Assembly: GCF_022780145.1 (NCBI RefSeq)
Contig: NZ_JALEXO010000165.1
Location: 1 to 10,988, forward strand
DNA length: 10,988 nt
Source: Intestinibacter sp.
GTDB taxonomy: Bacteria; Bacillota; Clostridia; Peptostreptococcales; Peptostreptococcaceae
Reading direction: 5' to 3'
Part shown: positions 5,797 through 10,988 of the stretch, piece after piece
How the letters are laid out: each line of letters begins with the position of its first letter
Position numbering within the stretch: position 1 is the stretch's first letter
Position numbers and translations under genes: made by a program
Notes under the pieces: model-generated
The model's database searches: none
Seen by the model: the letters and a program-made list of their open reading frames with translations, nothing else
What the model was told of the DNA's origin: nothing

Positions 5797-6591
5797 ATGA
5801 AAGTAGCAATAACAGGAAAAGGTGGAGTAGGCAAAACAACTTTTGCCTCAATGTTATCAAGAATGTTTGCTGATGAAGGTTATAGAGTTGTTGCTGTAGA
5901 TGCCGATCCAGATGCAAACTTAGCCTTAGCGCTAGGTTTTCCAAAAGAAATATATGATTCAATAGTACCAATTTCTGAAATGAAAAAGTTAGTTTCTGAT
6001 AGAACAGCAACAAGTGAAGGTACATTTAATAAAATGTTTAAACTTAATCCAAAGGTTGATGATATACCAGAAAAATATTGTAAAACATATAATGGTGTAG
6101 GCTTATTAACTTTAGGAACTGTTGACACAGGTGGTTCAGGATGCGTGTGTCCAGAACACGTACTATTGAAAAGATTATGTTCTCATTTAATATTACAAAG
6201 TAAAGATGTTGTTGTTATGGACATGGAAGCTGGTATTGAGCATTTAGGTAGAGGTACTGCACAAGGTGTAGACGCTTTTATAGTGGTTGTTGAACCAGGA
6301 GAAAGAAGCCTTCAAACTTATAGAAAAGTTAAAAAACTAGGAAGAGATATCGGCGTGAAAAGGGTTTTCGTTGTTGGAAATAAAATGAGAGACGACGAAG
6401 ACATTAAATTTATAAAGGATAATCTAGAAGATGGAGAAGCTTTAGGATTTATTCATTACAATCAAACTGTAATAGATTCAGATAGATCTAATAAATCTCC
6501 ATATGATGTTAGCGAAGATACTAGAAATGAAATCAAAGCTATAAAAGATAGATTATTAGAAATTGAAGCAGAAAATAAAAAGAATAAATAA
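5797..6591 (+). CDS. cooC: CODH nickel-insertion accessory ATPase
   Basis: A MinD/ParA-type ATPase of 264 residues that helps load nickel into the C-cluster of CODH; cytoplasmic. The deviant Walker A motif is GKGGVGKTT at residues 7-15, with both signature lysines (K8 and K13). The DADPDANLALALG segment (35-47) is typical of the CooC branch. The metal-binding CxC at the dimer interface is present as C116-V-C118 in GGSGCVCPEH. Length matches known CooC (about 250-265). The start has AAAGGTGG at 5779-5786, ten bases upstream. It follows cooS after 155 bases that contain a hairpin and a small palindrome (ATAGTTT-CA-AAACTAT, 5755-5770). Related clusters carry a second cooC near the acs genes, so this copy may be dedicated to CooS; that is inference from recalled gene order. 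Confidence 0.95.
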   Translation: MKVAITGKGGVGKTTFASMLSRMFADEGYRVVAVDADPDANLALALGFPKEIYDSIVPISEMKKLVSDRTATSEGTFNKMFKLNPKVDDIPEKYCKTYNGVGLLTLGTVDTGGSGCVCPEHVLLKRLCSHLILQSKDVVVMDMEAGIEHLGRGTAQGVDAFIVVVEPGERSLQTYRKVKKLGRDIGVKRVFVVGNKMRDDEDIKFIKDNLEDGEALGFIHYNQTVIDSDRSNKSPYDVSEDTRNEIKAIKDRLLEIEAENKKNK

Positions 6592-6626
6592 TTTTTATTT
6601 TTATTTAATTTAAAAAAAGTATTTAA

Positions 6627-6653
6627 TTAACATTATTATATTAATGTTGTTAA
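6627..6653. repeat. Inverted repeat in the cooC-fhs gap
   Basis: AACATTA (6629-6635) and TAATGTT (6642-6648) form a seven-base inverted repeat with a six-base gap, flanked by TTAA on both sides. The right side contains a TTGTTAA (6647-6653), one perfect half of a Rex-type site, but the matching half (TACAAAA, 6658-6664) fits at only 4 of 7 positions. No promoter or terminator is convincing in this 92-base gap. Confidence 0.25.
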
Positions 6654-6668
6654 AATATACAAAATTGT

Positions 6669-6674
6669 GGGAGG
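6669..6674 (+). promoter_or_regulatory. fhs ribosome binding site that decides the start
   Basis: GGGAGG at 6669-6674 directly abuts an ATG at 6675, which leaves no spacing for initiation. The in-frame ATG at 6684 is nine bases away and gives the N-terminus MGFKSDIEIAQ, typical of formate-THF ligases. Confidence 0.85.
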
Positions 6675-6683
6675 ATGTTTGTT

Positions 6684-8360
6684 ATGGGATTCAAATCAGA
6701 TATTGAAATAGCTCAAGAAGCTAAACCTCAAGATATTAGAGAAATAGCTAAAAAATTAGGATTAACAGAAGATGACTTAGAATTATATGGTAAATATAAA
6801 GCTAAAGTTGACTACAATCTACTTAAAAAAGATAATGGTGGAAAGAAAGCTAAATTAATATTAACTACAGCTATCAACCCAACTCCAGCAGGGGAAGGAA
6901 AAACTACTACTACTATAGGTGTAGCTGACGCTTTACAAAAATTAGATAAAAACGTATTAGTTGCATTAAGAGAACCTTCTCTAGGACCAGTATTTGGTGT
7001 TAAAGGTGGAGCAGCAGGTGGAGGATATGCACAAGTTGTTCCAATGGAAGATATCAACTTACACTTCACAGGTGACTTCCATGCTATAGGAGCTGCAAAC
7101 AACCTATTAGCTGCAATGGTAGACAACCACATACATCAAGGAAATGCTCTTAGAATAGATCCTAAGAAAATAACTTGGAGAAGATGTGTAGACATGAACG
7201 ATAGACAATTAAGAAATATCGTTGATGGTCTTGGTAAAAAAGGTGACGGTGCTGTAAGACAAGATGGATTTGATATAACAGTTGCTTCTGAAATAATGGC
7301 AGCATTCTGCTTAGCTAGTGATATAGCTGACTTAAAAGAAAGATTAGGAAGAATCATAGTTGGATATAGCTACGAAGGAGAACCAGTAACAGCTAAACAA
7401 TTAAATGCTAATGGTGCAATGGCTGCATTATTAAAAGACGCTTTAAAACCAAACCTAGTACAAACTCTAGAAGGAACACCAGCATTCGTACATGGTGGAC
7501 CATTCGCTAACATAGCACATGGTTGTAACTCAGTTATAGCAACAAGAATGGCTATGCACTTTGCAGACTATGTAGTAACTGAAGCAGGATTCGGTGCTGA
7601 CCTAGGTGCTGAAAAATTCTTAGACATTAAATGTAGAATGGCTAACTTAAAACCAGATGCAGTTATAATAGTTGCAACAGTAAGAGCATTAAAATACAAT
7701 GGTGGAGTACCAAAAGCTGACTTAAATAACGAAAACTTAGAAGCATTAGAAAAAGGTATACCAAACCTATTAAAACACGTAGAAAACATAACTCAAGTAT
7801 ACAAATTACCAGCAGTAGTTGCTATAAACGAATTCCCAACAGATACAGAAGCTGAAGTAGAATTAGTTAGAAAGAAATGCCAAGAATTAGGTGTTAACGT
7901 TGCTTTATCTCAAGTATGGGCTAAAGGTGGCGAAGGTGGTATAGAATTAGCTAAAGAAGTTATAAGATTATGTGAAGAACCAAATGACTTCCAATTCTGC
8001 TACCCAGATGACTATACATTAAAAGAAAAAATAAATGCAATAGCAACTAAGATATATGGAGCTGACGGTGTAGACTATACTCCAGAAGCAGAAAAAGAAT
8101 TAGCTAACTTAGAAAAACTTGGATTCGGAAACGTACCAGTTTGTATGGCTAAGACTCAATATTCATTAACTGATGATCAAACTAAATTAGGTAGACCAAC
8201 AGGATTTAGAATAACAGTTAGACAAGTAACAATATCTGCAGGTGCAGGATTCGTAGTTGCATTAACTGGTGAAATAATGAAGATGCCAGGACTTCCAAAA
8301 GTTCCAGCAGCTGAAAAGATCGACGTTGATGAAAACGGAGTAATATCTGGATTATTCTAG
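6684..8360 (+). CDS. fhs: Formate-tetrahydrofolate ligase (formyl-THF synthetase)
   Basis: Condenses formate with tetrahydrofolate at the cost of ATP to give 10-formyl-THF, the activation step of the methyl branch; a cytoplasmic homotetramer in characterised clostridial enzymes. The 558 residues from 6684 match the family's usual 555-560. The phosphate-binding loop NPTPAGEGKTTTT lies at 65-77. It is followed by REPSLGPVFGVKGGAAGGGY (96-115) and the QVVPMEDINLHFTGDFHAI block, both hallmarks of the family. The C-terminus carries the expected ISAGAGFVVALTGEIMKMPG signature. Codon use is strongly biased to TTA, GCT/GCA and AGA, as expected of an abundant protein. It is 92 bases downstream of cooC and is followed, after 151 bases with a hairpin, by fchA. 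No formate dehydrogenase gene is seen nearby, so formate must come from elsewhere in the genome or from the medium. Confidence 0.98.
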   Translation: MGFKSDIEIAQEAKPQDIREIAKKLGLTEDDLELYGKYKAKVDYNLLKKDNGGKKAKLILTTAINPTPAGEGKTTTTIGVADALQKLDKNVLVALREPSLGPVFGVKGGAAGGGYAQVVPMEDINLHFTGDFHAIGAANNLLAAMVDNHIHQGNALRIDPKKITWRRCVDMNDRQLRNIVDGLGKKGDGAVRQDGFDITVASEIMAAFCLASDIADLKERLGRIIVGYSYEGEPVTAKQLNANGAMAALLKDALKPNLVQTLEGTPAFVHGGPFANIAHGCNSVIATRMAMHFADYVVTEAGFGADLGAEKFLDIKCRMANLKPDAVIIVATVRALKYNGGVPKADLNNENLEALEKGIPNLLKHVENITQVYKLPAVVAINEFPTDTEAEVELVRKKCQELGVNVALSQVWAKGGEGGIELAKEVIRLCEEPNDFQFCYPDDYTLKEKINAIATKIYGADGVDYTPEAEKELANLEKLGFGNVPVCMAKTQYSLTDDQTKLGRPTGFRITVRQVTISAGAGFVVALTGEIMKMPGLPKVPAAEKIDVDENGVISGLF

Positions 8361-8442
8361 GGATTATTAAATCGATAAATTTAATATAAATGTGTAAAAG
8401 CTAATAGCTTTGTACATAAAAATGGCAAAATAAATAATTAAA

Positions 8443-8472
8443 GGGGATAGTGTGCTTATGCACACTATCTTC
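8443..8472 (+). ncRNA. Intercistronic hairpin between fhs and fchA
   Basis: GATAGTGTGC (8446-8455) pairs perfectly with GCACACTATC (8460-8469) around a four-base loop TTAT. Two G-U pairs and a G-C pair extend the helix to 8443 and 8472. It is followed by AATAAAAAAATG rather than a U-tract, so it is unlikely to be a strong terminator. It lies about 85 bases after the fhs stop and 40 before the fchA start. Likely roles are protection of the fhs message 3' end, RNA processing or partial attenuation. Confidence 0.6.
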
Positions 8473-8511
8473 AATAAAAAAATGAGATAAATATAAAAAG
8501 GAGATATACCT

Positions 8512-9147
8512 ATGGAAAAAATAGCTGAAAAAAGTTGTATAGGTTTTGTAGATGTATTAGGCTCTAAAGCACCAGTTCCAGGTGGTGGTGGAGCAGCTGC
8601 ATTAGTTGGAGCTATCGGTATGGCTTTAGGTAGCATGGTTTGCTATTTAACATCAGGAAAGAAAAAATATGCACAATACGAAGATGATATACAAGCTATA
8701 TTGAAAAAAGCAAAAGGCTTACAAGATCAATTATTAGAAATGATTGATAAAGATGCTGAAGGATTTTTCCCGCTTTCTCAAGCATACGGTTTACCAGCTG
8801 GTACAGATGAAGAAAAAGCTGCTAAAGATGTAGAATTAGAAAGATGCTTAAAATTAGCATGTGAAGTTCCTTTTAAAATAGTTGAGCTTTGCCATGAAAG
8901 TATAAAATTACATGAAGAATTAGTAGATAAAGGATCTAAACTTGCTATAAGTGATGTAGGTTGTGGAGTACAAGCTTTAAGAGCTGCTATAATATCTGCT
9001 CAACTTAATGTAATAATAAATGTAGAATTAATGAAAGACAAAGAATATGCTAAAGCTTTAGATGAAAAATGTGATGCTTTAGTTAAAGACGGTGTAGCAA
9101 TTTGTGATGCAGTATATGACAAAGTAATAGCTGCAATGAGAAAGTAA
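8512..9147 (+). CDS. fchA: Methenyl-tetrahydrofolate cyclohydrolase (FTCD_C family)
   Basis: Interconverts 10-formyl-THF and 5,10-methenyl-THF, the second THF step of the methyl branch; cytoplasmic and mostly alpha-helical. The 211-residue length fits the formimidoyl-THF cyclodeaminase/cyclohydrolase family (about 205-215). The glycine-rich folate-binding stretch APVPGGGGAAALVGAIG (20-36) near the N-terminus is the family hallmark. DKDAEGFFPLSQAYGLP follows at about 79-95, and the C-terminal NVIINVELMKD segment is also typical. AAAGGAG (8497-8503) eight bases before ATG sets the start. Sequence alone does not fully separate cyclohydrolase from cyclodeaminase, but the neighbours fhs and folD strongly favour the former. 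It is especially relevant because the FolD encoded next lacks the cyclohydrolase lysine. Confidence 0.93.
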   Translation: MEKIAEKSCIGFVDVLGSKAPVPGGGGAAALVGAIGMALGSMVCYLTSGKKKYAQYEDDIQAILKKAKGLQDQLLEMIDKDAEGFFPLSQAYGLPAGTDEEKAAKDVELERCLKLACEVPFKIVELCHESIKLHEELVDKGSKLAISDVGCGVQALRAAIISAQLNVIINVELMKDKEYAKALDEKCDALVKDGVAICDAVYDKVIAAMRK

Positions 9148-9198
9148 TTTTAAATATATTATCTGATATAAAGTCAAATAACTTAAAATAAAATATAA

Positions 9199-9233
9199 TT
9201 TAAAATTTAAGATAGAAGATTTTAAATTTTAAA
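9199..9233. repeat. AT-only inverted repeat after fchA
   Basis: TTTAAAATTTAA (9199-9210) and TTAAATTTTAAA (9222-9233) form a perfect 12-base inverted repeat with an 11-base loop. It has no G or C and is followed by A-rich sequence rather than T, so it is a poor terminator. If it does end fchA transcription it would leave folD dependent on its own promoter. Chance in this base composition is a real alternative. Confidence 0.25.
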
Positions 9234-9291
9234 ACAAAAAAATTAAATAAAAATAAAAAATTATTTATAACTGCAAAATAGTATATTATTT

Positions 9292-9309
9292 TTAATAATT
9301 TTTTAACAA
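9292..9309 (-). promoter_or_regulatory. Rex-like operator upstream of folD
   Basis: TTAATAA-TTTT-TTAACAA is the exact reverse complement of the 18-mer at 3483-3500 before cooS; identity extends to 22 bases (9289-9310 against 3482-3503). It matches the Rex motif TTGTTAA-N4-TTAACAA at 12 of 14 positions. It covers the candidate -35 box and spacer of the promoter at 9292-9320, a position suited to repression. Confidence 0.4.
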
Positions 9310-9320
9310 ATACCTATAAT
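9292..9320 (+). promoter_or_regulatory. Candidate folD promoter
   Basis: TTAATA (9292-9297) and a consensus TATAAT (9315-9320) are 17 bases apart. An alternative is TATACA (9323-9328) with TATAAT (9347-9352) at an 18-base spacing. Both lie in the 278-base fchA-folD gap, the largest gap inside the cluster. A start at folD would make folD-metV and later genes a second transcription unit. In this AT-rich sequence TATAAT boxes are common, so confidence is limited. Confidence 0.35.
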
Positions 9321-9425
9321 TATATACAATAATCTCTAAAAATGTGTATAATTATAATATATGGAAATATATAACTAGCAAATAACTAGTAAAATAAATT
9401 TTTATGAATTAGGGGGCGTTTTAAA

Positions 9426-10283
9426 ATGGGAGAAATAATTAAAGGTAAACCAGTTGGAGATGCGCTAAGCGAACAATTAAAAGTAGAATGTGAAGCTTTA
9501 GTTAAAGAAGGGATTCAACCAAAATTAGCTATATTAAGAGTTGGAGCAAAACCTAATGACCTTTCTTATGAAAAAGGTGCTTTAAAAAGATGTGATGCTA
9601 TAGGTATCGCTACTCAAGTTACTGAACTACCAGAAGGAACAACTCAAGATGAATATATAGCAGCATTAGAAAAATTAAATAATGATGCTTCTGTAAATGG
9701 TATATTAACATTTAGACCATTACCAGAAGGAATAGATGAAGAAGTTATTAAACACGTTATAGCAGCAGAAAAAGATATAGACTGCTTCAGTCCTTTAAAT
9801 GTTGCTAAACTTATGGAAGGTGACAAAACTGGATTCCCTCCATGTACACCAACTGCAGTTGTAGAAATATTAAAACATTATAATGTGCCTCTAAAAGGAG
9901 CAAACGTAGTAGTTTTAGGTAGATCTATGGTTGTTGGTAAACCAGCTGCAATGTTATTATTAGGTGAAAATGCTACAGTTACTATATGCCATTCAAAAAC
10001 TAAAGACTTAAAAGAAGTTTGTGCAGCTGCTGACGTTTTAGTAGCAGGTGTTGGTAGAGCTAGAATGGTTGACGCTGACTATGTAAAAGAAGGTGCAGTA
10101 GTTATAGATGTTGGTATAAATGCTAAACCAGAAGGTGGCGGAATCTGTGGTGACGTTGATACAGATGCAGTATTAGATAAAGTATCTATGGTAACTCCAG
10201 TTCCTGCAGGTGTTGGTTCTGTTACTTCTTCTATACTAGCTAAACACGTTATAAAAGCTTGTAAACAACAAAATAATAAATAG
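9426..10283 (+). CDS. folD: Methylene-tetrahydrofolate dehydrogenase, FolD family, probably lacking cyclohydrolase activity
   Basis: Reduces 5,10-methenyl-THF to 5,10-methylene-THF with NAD(P)H; cytoplasmic homodimer. The 285 residues match the family. An N-terminal catalytic domain occupies about 1-120 and a Rossmann domain 140-270 carries VVVLGRSMVVGKP, ATVTICHSKTKDL and VVIDVGIN. The C-terminal VTPVPAGVGSVTSSILAKH is the usual signature. Oddities lie in the active site. The canonical YxxxK motif reads Y48-E-K-G-A52, so the catalytic lysine of bifunctional enzymes (human Lys56) is Ala. The canonical VQLPLP reads TFRPLP (95-100), replacing the conserved Gln by Phe96. D119 is kept in DIDCF. 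These changes fit a monofunctional dehydrogenase working beside FchA. NADH versus NADPH preference cannot be decided from sequence. It starts after AGGGGGCG at 9411-9418, and metV follows after 38 bases, suggesting co-transcription. Confidence 0.95.
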   Translation: MGEIIKGKPVGDALSEQLKVECEALVKEGIQPKLAILRVGAKPNDLSYEKGALKRCDAIGIATQVTELPEGTTQDEYIAALEKLNNDASVNGILTFRPLPEGIDEEVIKHVIAAEKDIDCFSPLNVAKLMEGDKTGFPPCTPTAVVEILKHYNVPLKGANVVVLGRSMVVGKPAAMLLLGENATVTICHSKTKDLKEVCAAADVLVAGVGRARMVDADYVKEGAVVIDVGINAKPEGGGICGDVDTDAVLDKVSMVTPVPAGVGSVTSSILAKHVIKACKQQNNK

Positions 10284-10321
10284 TATATATAGATAAAATA
10301 TAAATTGGGGGTAAAAATAGT

Positions 10322-10988
10322 ATGGTAGTTTCTGAAAAAAAACCAATTGAAGAATTATTAGGTTACTTAAAAGGCGCTAAAAAAGTAGTTTTAGTAGGTT
10401 GTGGTGACTGTGCTACTGCATGTAAAACTGGTGGAGAACCTGAAATAGCAGAAATGAAAGAAACTCTAGCAGCTAATGGTATCGAAGTTACAGGATCTGT
10501 AATAATACCAACAGCATGTAACTTACTTTTAGGTAAAAAAGAATTAAAAGCAGTTAAAGATGCTCTTAAAGAAGCTGATGCTGTAGTATCTATGGCATGT
10601 GGTGATGGTACTCAAACAATAATGAAAAACGTTAAAAAACAAAATATACCTGTTTATCCAGCAAATGATACTCTATTCATAGGTGAAGTTGAAAGAGTTG
10701 GAAAATTCGAAGAAGCTTGTAAAGCTTGTGGAGAATGTGAACTTGGATGGACTGGTGGTATATGCCCAGTAACTATGTGTGCTAAAGGTTTAGTAAACGG
10801 TGCTTGTGGTGGAGCTAAAAACGGTAAATGTGAAGTTAGCCCTGACAACGATTGCGCATGGGTATTAATCTATGAAAGACTTAAAGCTTTAGGTCAATTA
10901 GATAACATGAAAGAAGTTAAAGCACCAAAAGATTATTCTAAACAACTTAATCCAAGAAGACACGAAGTTGGAAAAAAAGCTGAAGCTG
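10322..10988 (+). CDS. metV: Methylene-THF reductase small Fe-S subunit (MTHFR_C domain), 3' truncated
   Basis: An open frame of 222 codons runs off the window end; few residues are likely missing, since MetV-type proteins are roughly 200-230 long. It resembles MetV, the Fe-S partner of the flavoprotein MetF, which reduces methylene-THF to methyl-THF in acetogens. Cysteines are abundant: C27, C30 and C34 (GCGDCATAC) near the N-terminus, C66, C93, then a C-terminal cluster-binding block C133-x2-C136-x2-C139, C148, C153, C162, C170 and C178. The motif TGGICPVTMC with GACGG is characteristic of the MTHFR_C domain. These could hold one or more iron-sulfur clusters passing electrons to MetF. The start has GGGGG (10307-10311), ten bases before ATG, 38 bases after folD. 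metF is expected immediately downstream but lies outside the window. Confidence 0.9.
   Translation, partial: MVVSEKKPIEELLGYLKGAKKVVLVGCGDCATACKTGGEPEIAEMKETLAANGIEVTGSVIIPTACNLLLGKKELKAVKDALKEADAVVSMACGDGTQTIMKNVKKQNIPVYPANDTLFIGEVERVGKFEEACKACGECELGWTGGICPVTMCAKGLVNGACGGAKNGKCEVSPDNDCAWVLIYERLKALGQLDNMKEVKAPKDYSKQLNPRRHEVGKKAEA

Noticed and set aside
5720..6025. Leu-rich 101-codon minus-strand frame resembling a membrane protein
   Set aside because: It is antisense to the start of cooC. Its Leu/Phe/His richness arises from complementing AAR- and GAT-rich codons of cooC.
6592..6683. Terminator between cooC and fhs
   Set aside because: Only an AT-rich seven-base inverted repeat is present, with no following T-run. 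Nothing supports termination here.
8498..8514. fchA leader AAGGAGATATACCTATG looks like the phage T7 gene 10 / expression-vector ribosome binding site
   Set aside because: The following gene and both flanks are native-looking clostridial sequence. The resemblance is a short purine-rich coincidence, not a vector junction.
8367..8636. 89-codon minus-strand frame with hydrophobic stretches
   Set aside because: It spans the fhs-fchA gap and the start of fchA, where the glycine-rich motif becomes a proline run in antisense. No ribosome binding site or homology is apparent.

Overview
This window looks like a chromosomal segment of a very AT-rich anaerobic Clostridia-type Firmicute. Arg codons are mostly AGA, Leu codons mostly TTA, ribosome binding sites are purine-rich, and spacers run well above 80% A+T. 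The gene order cooS-cooC-fhs-fchA-folD-metV is the start of the Wood-Ljungdahl (reductive acetyl-CoA) cluster known from Clostridioides difficile and its Peptostreptococcaceae relatives. I suggest that family from recalled synteny; the species is not proven. All genes lie on the + strand.

Left part (1-2850): the 3' end of a B12-binding-type radical SAM protein, a TPR-repeat protein 22 bases downstream, a strong Rho-independent terminator, and a small zinc-ribbon Nudix hydrolase. The Nudix gene has a possible 15-codon leader ORF whose stop overlaps its start codon. None of these genes has an obvious link to acetogenesis.

Middle (2850-3682): more than 800 bases of non-coding, extremely AT-rich DNA. 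Its last 200 bases hold the most interesting regulatory structure of the window: a promoter whose 19-base spacer is filled by a near-perfect ACC...GGT dyad (the layout of MerR-family promoters), a Rex-like 18-mer just upstream, a palindrome at the expected transcription start, and a spaced direct repeat.

Right part (3683-10988): the C1 pathway. CooS interconverts CO2 and CO, and CooC is its nickel-insertion ATPase. Fhs, FchA, FolD and MetV then follow in the order of the methyl-branch reactions: formate to formyl-THF, to methenyl-THF, to methylene-THF, to methyl-THF. MetV is cut by the window end; metF and the acs genes would be expected beyond it. Intercistronic hairpins without U-tracts lie between cooS and cooC and between fhs and fchA. 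A second copy of the Rex-like 18-mer, in exact reverse complement, lies before folD beside its own candidate promoter.

The FolD sequence lacks the lysine used for cyclohydrolase activity in bifunctional FolD enzymes. This fits a division of labour in which FchA does the cyclohydrolase step and FolD only the dehydrogenase step. I see no CRISPR array, tRNA, rRNA, insertion sequence or phage gene. The system is a known pathway; the novelty lies in its regulatory DNA and in enzyme details.
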